Source: an uncultured Cloacibacillus sp.
Lineage (GTDB): Bacteria; Synergistota; Synergistia; Synergistales; Synergistaceae
Length of the DNA stretch: 21,540 nucleotides
Direction of reading: 5' to 3'
NCBI GenBank assembly: GCA_934511335.1
Contig: CAKSWL010000005.1
Span: 1-21,540, forward strand
The position numbers and the translations under genes were made by a program. The notes under the pieces are model-generated. The model had not been told where the DNA came from. It made no database searches and saw only the letters and a program-made list of their open reading frames with translations. Position 1 is the first letter of the stretch, and each line of letters starts with the position of its first letter. This document shows, in pieces, positions 6,637 to 13,980 of this stretch.

Positions 6637-6991
6637 GTCTTTTTACATATTCTAAATAGTTCGATAATTTATGTCAATTTATCAAAAACAACGAGTTAGA
6701 CATTTTGTGAATACAATTTATAATGTTGCTGTCAGCCGTTTTTCTTTGTTTTTGCGCATTTATGTTTATTTTTATATTATTTTGAACATATTGGGCTATT
6801 TTATATATCACTCCTTTGTTTTACGAAGTCTTCACTTATGGTCTGACCGCGTTTTCATTATGCGAAAAAGCTCGATCTGCCTGCATCTTCACGTCTCTAT
6901 CATACAAAGGCGCGGCACACTTCCCGAAAAAGGCTGTTTGAATTAAACTCTGAACCGTCTCGGAATTTATATTTTCAAGGAGGGGACATCG
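6637..6991. other. AT-rich divergent intergenic region
   Basis: This 355-nt spacer separates the minus-strand GntR operon from the plus-strand radical SAM gene. It is far more AT-rich than the genes around it. I see no convincing -35/-10 pair for the plus-strand gene; TATATT at 6969-6974 is too close to its ribosome binding site to be useful. The region carries one GGTCTGACC core (6840-6848). An open frame at 6671-6946 has no ribosome binding site and no family features, and I do not regard it as a gene. Confidence 0.6.
6840..6848. promoter_or_regulatory. Candidate FadR-family operator core GGTCTGACC
   Basis: This is a 9-bp palindromic core (GGTC-T-GACC) of the type bound by FCD-subfamily GntR regulators such as FadR (TGGTCxGACCA). 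It lies in the spacer upstream of both divergent transcripts. The flanks are not symmetric. Confidence 0.4.
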
Positions 6992-8317
6992 ATGACAGAG
7001 AAAATCATTTCACAAAAAAGGCGCCCCAAAGGCCCCTCCGCCCCCCTTGAGATGGGGGAACTGCTGAGCATCCGCGGCGCCAAGATACTCGGCGTGAACC
7101 CGCCGGTGCGGGACTTCGCCTTCATGGACCTCTGGTCGAAACCGCTGGGACTTCTTTACATCCTGCAAAGTATGAGGCGGCACAACGACGTCGCGCTCCT
7201 TGACTGCGTCGCAATGGCCGCCGAAGGAGAAAAAAGCTTCGGGCGGGCTAAAATAAAAAAAGAAGAGATCGAAAAACCGATCGTCTACCGCAAGATACCG
7301 CGAAAATACAACCATTTTGGTCTGACCAAAAGCGAAATAATCTCATTATCCCGCAAAAGCGGCCTCCCTGACTACATACTCCTCACTTCGGCGATGACCT
7401 ACTGGTATCCCGGCGTTCAGTGGACGATAGAAATTTTAAAAGAAATATTTCCGCAAAGCCCCATCATACTCGGCGGCATCTATGCCAGCCTCTGCGCAAA
7501 ACACGCGGCGGGGCTCGGCGCCGATTTCATCGTCAGCGGCCGCTATGAACCGGAGGCCCCCTACCCCGCGATGGACCTCTACGGCAGACCGCCCTACGGC
7601 GTGGTGATGACCTCCTTCGGCTGTCCCTTCTCCTGCCGCTACTGCGCCTCAAATGTGTTGTGGCCGCGGTATCGCCGGCGCACGCTAGACGAGGTGCTGC
7701 GCGAGATAGACTTTCAAGCGGGGCTCGGCGCGCGTGACTTCGCATTTTACGACGACGCGCTGCTGCTCGACAAAGAAAACTTCTTTTACCCCCTTTGCCG
7801 CGAGCTCACGGCGCGTTACGGCGGCAGCCTGCGGCTGCATACCCCCAACGGCCTCCACGTGCGCCAGATAGACGAACGCTGCGCGCGCGTGCTTTATGAA
7901 AGCGGCTGCAAAACGATGCGACTCTCGCTCGAAAGCATCGATCCCAAGGTGGCGCGCGACGGCTCAGGCAAGGTGGCGCGCGGCGAATATGCCGCCGCGG
8001 TCAAAAACCTGCTCGCCGTCGGATACGCTGCGAAGGACTGCGAGACCTACATTCTGCTGGGCCTCCCAGGGCAGGATGTCGATTCGGTAAAGGATACGAT
8101 AAGCTTCGTCCGCGACAACGGCGGCACCCCAAAGCTCGCGGAGTTCTCCCCCATCCCCGGCACCCCCCATTTCGAAGATGCCGCCGCCGCGCTGCCAGCG
8201 CTCAGGGAAGAGCCGCTGCTGCAAAACAACTCGGTCTACTGCTCTTACTTTTCGCGCGACATCACGCCGCCGCAGCTGCAGGAGCTGAAGGATATGGCGC
8301 GAGGCAAAAGAGGCTGA
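6992..8317 (+). CDS. Radical SAM protein with N-terminal B12-binding-like region
   Basis: This 441-aa protein has the [4Fe-4S]-SAM motif C211-PFS-C215-RY-C218 in a typical setting (TSFGCPFSCRYCASNVLWPRYRRR). It is followed by barrel features such as FAFYDDALL and MRLSLESIDP. The roughly 200-residue N-terminus (ILGVNPPVRDF, then PDYILLTSAMTYWYPGVQWTIEIL, then SPIILGGIYAS) resembles the Rossmann region of B12-binding radical SAM proteins, but the cobalamin DxHxxG motif is not visible, so cofactor binding is uncertain. The start is fixed by AAGGAGGGG 6 nt upstream. It stands alone, with no obvious substrate peptide or partner gene nearby. Substrate and product are unknown; this group includes methyltransferases, thioether- and ring-forming enzymes. 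Confidence 0.85.
   Translation: MTEKIISQKRRPKGPSAPLEMGELLSIRGAKILGVNPPVRDFAFMDLWSKPLGLLYILQSMRRHNDVALLDCVAMAAEGEKSFGRAKIKKEEIEKPIVYRKIPRKYNHFGLTKSEIISLSRKSGLPDYILLTSAMTYWYPGVQWTIEILKEIFPQSPIILGGIYASLCAKHAAGLGADFIVSGRYEPEAPYPAMDLYGRPPYGVVMTSFGCPFSCRYCASNVLWPRYRRRTLDEVLREIDFQAGLGARDFAFYDDALLLDKENFFYPLCRELTARYGGSLRLHTPNGLHVRQIDERCARVLYESGCKTMRLSLESIDPKVARDGSGKVARGEYAAAVKNLLAVGYAAKDCETYILLGLPGQDVDSVKDTISFVRDNGGTPKLAEFSPIPGTPHFEDAAAALPALREEPLLQNNSVYCSYFSRDITPPQLQELKDMARGKRG
7315..7331. promoter_or_regulatory. Perfect 17-bp palindrome with FadR/PdhR-type core inside the radical SAM gene
   Basis: TTTTGGTCTGACCAAAA is an exact inverted repeat around a central T. It contains the same GGTCTGACC core as 6840-6848 and matches the TTGGTNNNACCAA pattern of FCD-type GntR operators. 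It lies 324 nt into the coding sequence (codons for HFGLTK). Confidence 0.45.
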
Positions 8318-8321
8318 AACG

Positions 8322-8338
8322 GCGCGTGAAAGACGCGC
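8322..8338 (+). other. Hairpin just after the radical SAM gene
   Basis: GCGCGT (8322-8327) and ACGCGC (8333-8338) form a perfect 6-bp stem with a GAAAG loop, 4 nt after the stop codon. No T tract follows, so it is more likely a 3'-end stabiliser or part of a weak or Rho-assisted terminator than a classic intrinsic terminator. Confidence 0.4.
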
Positions 8339-8400
8339 ATACCACTCATCTATATTACAAGCAATAAAATAGATTCTTCATTTAAAATTAACATACTATA

Positions 8401-8428
8401 TTGACAAAAACTCCCAAGTATATATAAT
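8401..8428 (+). promoter_or_regulatory. Consensus promoter of the iclR-liv operon
   Basis: TTGACA (8401-8406) and TATAAT (8423-8428) are both perfect sigma-70-type elements, separated by 16 nt. Transcription should start near 8435, giving a leader of about 58 nt before the iclR start codon. Such a strong promoter makes repression by the adjacent IclR protein likely, although no clear symmetric operator was found. Confidence 0.8.
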
Positions 8429-8492
8429 TTAGCCTAATCTAGCTACAAAAATCAGGTCAGGTGTCCCATTTTATGCAAGAGGGAGGATTTTC

Positions 8493-9251
8493 ATGAGTTT
8501 GCCGGCAAAAGTGATGGCCTTAGTCGAAGTTCTTCTGGAAACAGACGACAATATAGGGATCAGGGAACTAGCTCTAAAGACAAATATTTCCAAAAGCACG
8601 GTACAGCGAATCCTTGTTTCCCTTGAAGAAAACGGCTGGGTCAGTCAGGATGCAAAAACGTTAAATTATCGGATCGGTTTTAAGCTTTTAAGTATGACAA
8701 ACTCATGGAGGCTCCGCCTTGAACTCACGCGGCATTCTCATGATGAGATGATCAAGCTTTGCGAGAAAAGCCGCCAGACGATTCTGCTGCTGGTCCTTGA
8801 CGGGTACCGCGGCATTTGCCTCGACAAAGTCGAACCAGAAAGAACGATAAAACTGGTTGCGGAAATGGGAAAGGTATTCCCGCTGCATGCCGCGGCCTGC
8901 GGAAAAATTTTACTCGCGTTCGCCCAGCCAAGTTTGCAAAACCATATAATGGATTCAACGTTGGAGTCCTACACGCCGTTGACAATTACCGAACCAAGCA
9001 AGCTAAGGCTGGAAATAGAGAAGATTCGTACGGAAAGAAAGGCGATCAGCGTCGAAGAAATGACTTTCGGGGCCGCAGAGATAGCCGTGCCCCTGTTCAA
9101 CCCGGACGGCAGCCTGATAGCGGCTTTGAGCGTCGCCGGTCCCAAATTTGACGTAGAACCGAAGCTCGATCACCTCGAAGCGCTGCTGAGATCATCGGCG
9201 GACGCGATTGTTAAGAGATTGATCAACGACAGGAAAAACAACGAAAACTGA
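8493..9251 (+). CDS. IclR-family transcriptional regulator
   Basis: This 252-aa protein has family-typical length and layout. The winged helix covers residues about 1-65 (IGIRELALKTNISKSTVQRILVSLEENGWV). The IclR effector-binding domain covers about 80-245, with GYRGICLDKVEPERTIKLVAEMGKVFPLHAAACGKILLAF and a later SVEEMTFGAAEIAVPLFNPDGSLIAALSVAGP. The start has AGAGGGAGG upstream. It is the first gene of the unit and lies 20 nt before livG, so it probably controls the amino acid transporter and itself in response to a small organic ligand. The ligand is not predictable from sequence. Its codon use is more AT-rich than that of the flanking blocks. Confidence 0.92.
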   Translation: MSLPAKVMALVEVLLETDDNIGIRELALKTNISKSTVQRILVSLEENGWVSQDAKTLNYRIGFKLLSMTNSWRLRLELTRHSHDEMIKLCEKSRQTILLLVLDGYRGICLDKVEPERTIKLVAEMGKVFPLHAAACGKILLAFAQPSLQNHIMDSTLESYTPLTITEPSKLRLEIEKIRTERKAISVEEMTFGAAEIAVPLFNPDGSLIAALSVAGPKFDVEPKLDHLEALLRSSADAIVKRLINDRKNNEN

Positions 9252-9271
9252 CCGTTGGGGAGGAAAACAAA

Positions 9272-10054
9272 ATGGACGCGTTATTGGAGGCACGTTCTCT
9301 TTCTATTCATTTTGGAGGGCTGAAAGCCGTTGAAAATGTAGACCTCGACGTTAGGGAGGGTGAGATAATGTCGCTTATCGGCCCCAACGGCGCCGGCAAA
9401 ACGACATTTTTTAACCTCGTAAGCGGTTTTTTAAAACCGACTTCCGGCACCGTTAAATTTTTAGGACAGGACATTACAGGGAAAGAGCCGCACGTGACCG
9501 CAAAATTAGGACTGGTCAGAACATTTCAGAAGACAAACATCTTTGCTGACGTAACGGTGGCCGACAGTATAAAGATAGGCTTCAGCCAGCACCGGCACGC
9601 TAACATTATCAACATTTTGGACAACGGACCGACAGTTAGAAATGAAAACGCCGCAGTGCAGAAAAAAGCCGATGATATTCTGAGGTTTTGCGGGCTGTAC
9701 GACTGGAAAAATTTTCTCGTAAAGAATATTCCCTACGGTAAACAGAGGATGCTGTCCGTCGCGCTGGCACTGGCGACCTCTCCGAAATTGCTGCTTTTGG
9801 ACGAGCCCGCGACGGGGCTGAACCCGGCGGAGACCAAAGAACTTATCGACATAATCCTTAAGATAAAAAACAAGTTGATGATTACCGTGTTTTTAATTGA
9901 ACACAACATGAACCTCGTCGTCTCCATCTCTGACAGACTCGCCGTCCTTTGCTACGGAGAGAAGCTGACAGAGGGGATGCCAAGCGAAGTAGCGAAAGAT
10001 CCGAGAGTGATAGAAGCCTATTTAGGGAGGGGGTTCCAGCACAATGTTTCTTAA
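9272..10054 (+). CDS. livG: Branched-chain/hydrophobic amino acid ABC transporter ATP-binding protein LivG
   Basis: This 260-aa ATPase has Walker A GPNGAGKTT at 37-45. The signature region reads IPYGKQRMLSVALAL, the PYGxQR form usual in LivG, followed by Walker B and D-loop LLLLDEPATGLNPAE and the switch histidine in LIEHNM. LivG and LivF form the cytoplasmic motor that drives uptake through LivHM. The start has GGGGAGG upstream. Its end overlaps livF by 11 nt, so the two are translationally coupled. The ATPase genes come before the binding protein, unlike the common livKHMGF order. Confidence 0.93.
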   Translation: MDALLEARSLSIHFGGLKAVENVDLDVREGEIMSLIGPNGAGKTTFFNLVSGFLKPTSGTVKFLGQDITGKEPHVTAKLGLVRTFQKTNIFADVTVADSIKIGFSQHRHANIINILDNGPTVRNENAAVQKKADDILRFCGLYDWKNFLVKNIPYGKQRMLSVALALATSPKLLLLDEPATGLNPAETKELIDIILKIKNKLMITVFLIEHNMNLVVSISDRLAVLCYGEKLTEGMPSEVAKDPRVIEAYLGRGFQHNVS

Positions 10055-10751
10055 AGTGCAGAATCTATGCGCTGGTTATGGCCGGATCGAGGCGCTGCAC
10101 GATGTAACAATAGAGGCGGAAAAGGGCTCGATTGTTACGCTGATAGGTGCAAACGGAGCCGGCAAAAGTACGTTTATGATGTGCCTGTCCGGCGTCCTGA
10201 AGCCGACGTCGGGCACCATTGAATTTGACGGACAGCTTATCCATAATATGCACCCGGAAAAAATCGTCGCCGCGGGGCTGTCGCAATGTCCCGAGGGACG
10301 CAGGGTCTGGCCGAAAATGACAGTAGAGGAAAACCTTGAGATGGGAGGTATCTCCATAAAAGATCCTCGCGTTATTGCAGAACGCCTCAATATGGCCTTC
10401 TCCAATTTTCCCATCCTCGCGGAACGTAGAAAACAGCTGGCAGGCAGCCTAAGCGGGGGAGAGCAGCAGATGCTCGCTATCGCGCGGGCCTTGATGTCAA
10501 ATCCCAAGCTGCTGCTGTTGGACGAACCTTCGCTCGGGCTTGCCCCGATAATCGTCGAAAAGGTGGTCGACATCATAAAAAAAATTCGCAGCGACGGGAC
10601 CTCTGTAATACTCGTAGAGCAAAACGCCTTTATGGCTTTATCCATCGCGGATTACGCCTATGTCCTGGAAACTGGACGGGTAGTGCTCTCCGGCAAAGGC
10701 TCGGAGCTGTTGAAGGATGATAATGTGCGCAAATCCTACCTTGGTGTGTAG
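10044..10751 (+). CDS. livF: Branched-chain/hydrophobic amino acid ABC transporter ATP-binding protein LivF
   Basis: This 235-aa protein is the partner ATPase of LivG. It has Walker A GANGAGKST at 35-43, the LivF-typical SQCPEGRRVWPKMTVEENL stretch (Q-loop region), the signature LSGGEQQMLAIARAL, Walker B LLLLDEPSLGLAP and the H-loop position replaced by VEQNA, which is normal for LivF. The start codon lies inside the end of livG, with GGGAGGG upstream. It is followed after 27 nt by the binding-protein gene. Confidence 0.93.
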   Translation: MFLKVQNLCAGYGRIEALHDVTIEAEKGSIVTLIGANGAGKSTFMMCLSGVLKPTSGTIEFDGQLIHNMHPEKIVAAGLSQCPEGRRVWPKMTVEENLEMGGISIKDPRVIAERLNMAFSNFPILAERRKQLAGSLSGGEQQMLAIARALMSNPKLLLLDEPSLGLAPIIVEKVVDIIKKIRSDGTSVILVEQNAFMALSIADYAYVLETGRVVLSGKGSELLKDDNVRKSYLGV

Positions 10752-10778
10752 GATAAATAATATGGAGGTGTTTCTTTG

Positions 10779-11930
10779 ATGAAAAAGTACTTTTCGTATT
10801 TGATGTTGGCGTTGCTCACCGCTCTAATGTGTGTTTCCGCATCCAGCGCCGCCATACCGGCTGGCCCGATCAAGATCGGAGTCGTCATGCCGACGACCGG
10901 GCCGATCGCCTATGACGGACGTCTCACCCTTAACGGCATAGAAATGGCCGTAGACGAAATCAATAAGACGGGCGGAATAAAGGGCAATAAAATAGAGCTC
11001 TTTATCGAAGACAGCGCGAATGTTCCGGCGACAGCGGTCGCCGCGATGGAAAAACTGGTGGGGATGCAGAAGGTCACCGGCGTGATCGGAGATTTTGGAA
11101 GCTCCTGCACACTGGCCATGATGGATGTGGCCCAGAGATCCCAGACCCCGCTTATCACCCCCATCTCGCTGGCTCCCAAGATCACGGAGATGAACAACAA
11201 ATGGATGTTCCGCGGCTGCGACAACTCTGCAATGATCGCAAAAGCATTCACAAAATGGGCGGTCAACGATAAAAAGGCGAAGAAATGGGCCTACATCGCA
11301 ATCAATACAGACTATGGACGCGGTTCGCTCGAAGCGTTCAACGTGGAACTGAAAAAGCTTGGCGGACAAGCCGTTTTCACCGAATACTTTAATCAGGGAG
11401 AGACAGACTACTATCCCATCGTTACCAAACTAAGGGCCTCCGGCGCGGACGCGCTCTGCCTTTTCGGAGAAACGGTGGACCTTTCCCGCGTCGTGGCACA
11501 GTTTTACGAAATGGGACTGGGCGGGAAGATGCTTCTGATGGATCCGACCAGCGGAACATTTAATGAGAAATTTATCGAGCTCGCAAAAAAGAACGCTAAC
11601 GGAATCGTCGGAGCCAGCCGTTTTGTGGCCAGCATCCCGACGCCTGCGGCTGAAAAGTTCACGGCCGACTACAAAACACGCTATAAGATCGATCCCGAAA
11701 AATACGCTCAGGCCGGATATGACTGCATGAAGATGATCGCTTTGGCGGTCAAGAACGCGGATTCGACAGACAGAGCGAAGGTTCGTGACGCGCTGGCGGC
11801 AATTAAATATGAGGGGCCTCAGGGCAAAGCTCATTTCGACGCTAAGAATCAGCTTCAAATCAGTGAATACATAGTAATGGTCGATAACGGCAAAATCGTC
11901 GTCGTCGCCGGTCCCATCTCAGGCGAATAG
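10779..11930 (+). CDS. livK: Branched-chain/hydrophobic amino acid ABC transporter substrate-binding protein LivK
   Basis: This 383-aa periplasmic binding protein of the Leu/Ile/Val type has a Sec signal peptide (MKKYFSYLMLALLTALMCVSASSA, probable cleavage near residue 24). The mature start IKIGVVMPTTGPIAYDGRLTLNGIEMAVDEIN is typical of the family. Later segments such as GVIGDFGSSCTLAMMDVAQ and YAQAGYDCMKMIALA fit the two-lobed fold. The ATG at 10779 is preferred over the TTG one codon earlier because GGAGGTG sits 8 nt before the ATG. There is no lipobox, so it is a soluble periplasmic protein. It should capture a branched-chain or related amino acid or amide and deliver it to LivHM; the ligand cannot be fixed from sequence. 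Confidence 0.92.
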   Translation: MKKYFSYLMLALLTALMCVSASSAAIPAGPIKIGVVMPTTGPIAYDGRLTLNGIEMAVDEINKTGGIKGNKIELFIEDSANVPATAVAAMEKLVGMQKVTGVIGDFGSSCTLAMMDVAQRSQTPLITPISLAPKITEMNNKWMFRGCDNSAMIAKAFTKWAVNDKKAKKWAYIAINTDYGRGSLEAFNVELKKLGGQAVFTEYFNQGETDYYPIVTKLRASGADALCLFGETVDLSRVVAQFYEMGLGGKMLLMDPTSGTFNEKFIELAKKNANGIVGASRFVASIPTPAAEKFTADYKTRYKIDPEKYAQAGYDCMKMIALAVKNADSTDRAKVRDALAAIKYEGPQGKAHFDAKNQLQISEYIVMVDNGKIVVVAGPISGE

Positions 11931-11945
11931 CAGATAATATCAATT

Positions 11946-11988
11946 CGGCAGGGTTGCGCAGTGAACATCCGTTTGCGCAGCCCTGCCG
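11946..11988 (+). other. Long intercistronic hairpin between livK and livH
   Basis: Arms 11946-11960 and 11974-11988 pair over 15 bp with a single G-U, around a 13-nt loop. No T tract follows. Such hairpins between a binding-protein gene and its permease genes usually protect the upstream mRNA or reduce downstream expression, giving excess binding protein. That role is inferred here. Confidence 0.65.
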
Positions 11989-12033
11989 GATAAGAACGAC
12001 TCGGCTGTTGTTTTTAATAAGGAGTGAGGCGTA

Positions 12034-12903
12034 ATGATGCTGACTGTTTTTCTTCAACAGACACTGAACGGAATAATCTTAGGTTGCATATACGCATTGA
12101 TAGCACTGGGGCTCTCTCTCATATTCGGGATTCTCGAAACAGCCAATTTTGCGCACGGGGAATTCTATATGATAGGCGCTTTTATCGGCTTTTTCAGTAC
12201 ATCGTTGTTGGGCATCCCGTTTTTTATCTCTATCCTGGTGGCCATGACGGGGATGGGGCTGTTCAGTGCGGTCATCGAACGCGTCGCGTTTCGCCCGATT
12301 GTCGGCAAACCCCTTATAAATAGTATGCTTCTTTCTTTCGGGCTCTCTACCGCTCTGGCAAATCTGGCTCTTTTTCTCTTTAAAGCCGACCCCAGAAAGA
12401 TAGATTCCGGGTTAAACGGAATACATTTTGACATCATGGGAATCTTTATGACCGGCGAGCGGCTGGCGATATTGGTACTGTGCGTTTTGTTGGTCTGCCT
12501 GCTCTCATGGTTTATACAGTACACGAAAACGGGCAAGTCTATGCGCGCCGTCGCACAGGATCGCACCGCGGCGGAATTGGCAGGCATCAACGTCCGCCGC
12601 ATCTATTCGATAACCTTCGCGATCAGCGGGGCTCTAGCCGCCGCGGCAGGCACAATGGTCGGCGCGATGTTTTTCGTACAGCCTGATATGGGGCTCGCCG
12701 TAACATTGAAATCATTCGTCATCATAATCCTAGGCGGGATCGGCCAGATAAAAGGCGTCATTTTCGCAGCTATTCTGATCGGGCTTGTCGAAAGCCTTGG
12801 GGGCGGGTTCATCAGCTACGCCTACAAGGACGCCTATCCCTTTATTCTCATGATACTGCTCTTCATATTAAAGCCAGAAGGACTTGCGGGAGGCGGAAAA
12901 TAA
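12034..12903 (+). CDS. livH: Branched-chain/hydrophobic amino acid ABC transporter permease LivH
   Basis: This 289-aa inner-membrane permease is strongly hydrophobic, with about 8 predicted transmembrane stretches. Family hallmarks include the N-terminal LQQTLNGIILGCIYALIALGLSLIFGILETANFAHGEFYMIGAF and the cytoplasmic coupling region TGKSMRAVAQDRTAAELAGINVRRIYSITFAISGALAAAAG. The start at 12034 has AAGGAG 9 nt upstream; a second ATG directly follows. It lies 103 nt after livK, the only large gap in the unit. The stop codon overlaps the livM start (TAATG). Confidence 0.92.
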   Translation: MMLTVFLQQTLNGIILGCIYALIALGLSLIFGILETANFAHGEFYMIGAFIGFFSTSLLGIPFFISILVAMTGMGLFSAVIERVAFRPIVGKPLINSMLLSFGLSTALANLALFLFKADPRKIDSGLNGIHFDIMGIFMTGERLAILVLCVLLVCLLSWFIQYTKTGKSMRAVAQDRTAAELAGINVRRIYSITFAISGALAAAAGTMVGAMFFVQPDMGLAVTLKSFVIIILGGIGQIKGVIFAAILIGLVESLGGGFISYAYKDAYPFILMILLFILKPEGLAGGGK

Positions 12904-13874
12904 TGAACAAGACCACGAAATACGCGATGACTTTGGCCTTCGCCGCCCTTCTGCTAGTTTTGCCGCATCTATTTACGATGGATTACTATCTGCACATTTT
13001 CGTTATGTCAGAGATATACGCGATTTTGGCCCTGTCGCTTGCCCTGATCGTCGGTTTTTCAGGACAGGTATCGATGGGGCATGCCGCCTTCTACGGAATA
13101 GGGGCCTATGTCTCGGCCTTGCTAAGTACAAAATTGGGGTTGTCGTTCTGGATCGCCTTTTGGATTTCAGGGCTGGCCGCCGGAGCGGTATCCTATGCCA
13201 TAGGAAAGCTGGTGCTCAGATTAAGAGGACACGTGCTGGCGATTACGACCGCGTTCTTCTGCGTCCTGGTCAACGTCATCATGGTCAACTGGATACCGGT
13301 CACAAACGGCCCCATGGGTATCGCCGGCATCCCGCGCCCTACGCCGATAAACCTATTGGGATTCAGGTTGGTTTTTGAAACGCGTATGCAATACTACTAT
13401 CTTGGACTTGTATTCGTCGCGGCCGTTTCGTGGTTTTTCTACAGAATAACGACCTCGCGCATCGGGGACAATTTAATAGGCGTACGTGAGAACGAGGAAC
13501 TTGCAAAGTCTCTGGGGATAGATACGATGAGAAACAAGGTCTTCGCCTTCTCGATTGGCGGCGCCCTCGCCGGCCTTGCCGGTTCCTTCTACGCCCATTA
13601 TATCTTATTCATCAGCCCCGTAACGTTCACGATCGGAGAATCCATCAACATCCTTGTAATGGTGATCTTCGGCGGCATGAGCACCCTTTTGGGACCGATC
13701 TTCGGCGCTATCTCGCTGACTATACTGCCGGAATTCTTGCGCATGGCCGGAGCGCTGCGCCTCGTTATATACGGTATCGCCCTGGTATGTTTCATCATAT
13801 GGCTTCCACAAGGGGTTTGGGGCAGCATCAAAAACTGGTGGATAAATAAAAAAAGTTTCGAGAACGCCGAATAA
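12903..13874 (+). CDS. livM: Branched-chain/hydrophobic amino acid ABC transporter permease LivM
   Basis: This 323-aa inner-membrane permease pairs with LivH. It has the LivM signature IYAILALSLALIVGFSGQVSMGHAAFYGIGAYVSALL near the N-terminus and the coupling segment RIGDNLIGVRENEELAKSLGIDTMRNKVFAFSIGGALAGLAG, followed by VMVIFGGMSTLLGPIFGA. The start overlaps the livH stop by one base, with GGAGGCGG upstream. It is the last gene before a strong terminator. The full set of five transporter genes appears intact and functional. Confidence 0.92.
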   Translation: MNKTTKYAMTLAFAALLLVLPHLFTMDYYLHIFVMSEIYAILALSLALIVGFSGQVSMGHAAFYGIGAYVSALLSTKLGLSFWIAFWISGLAAGAVSYAIGKLVLRLRGHVLAITTAFFCVLVNVIMVNWIPVTNGPMGIAGIPRPTPINLLGFRLVFETRMQYYYLGLVFVAAVSWFFYRITTSRIGDNLIGVRENEELAKSLGIDTMRNKVFAFSIGGALAGLAGSFYAHYILFISPVTFTIGESINILVMVIFGGMSTLLGPIFGAISLTILPEFLRMAGALRLVIYGIALVCFIIWLPQGVWGSIKNWWINKKSFENAE

Positions 13875-13889
13875 AAACATTTGTCAGTA

Positions 13890-13935
13890 CAGTAAAAATA
13901 GAGCCCTGCCTGCAGGCGGGCTCCATTTTTTACTG
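13890..13935. terminator. Bidirectional intrinsic terminator between livM and the MFS gene
   Basis: A GC stem GAGCCC-(T)-GCCT / AGGC-GGGCTC (13901-13923) is flanked by outer arms CAGTAAAAAT (13890-13899) and ATTTTTTACTG (13925-13935). The plus strand ends in six T residues and the minus strand in five, so it can end livM from the left and the MFS gene from the right. Confidence 0.85.
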
Positions 13936-13980
13936 CGGCACAGGCCTATTAGATTATAGGCCCCGACTGCGGTTGCCCGC

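Noticed and set aside
6671..6946. 91-codon open frame in the AT-rich spacer
   Set aside because: No ribosome binding site, no recognisable family, and composition typical of intergenic DNA.
13943..13962. GGCCTAT/ATAGGCC hairpin beside the bidirectional terminator
   Set aside because: No T tract on either strand and it lies next to a much stronger terminator. No separate role is supported.
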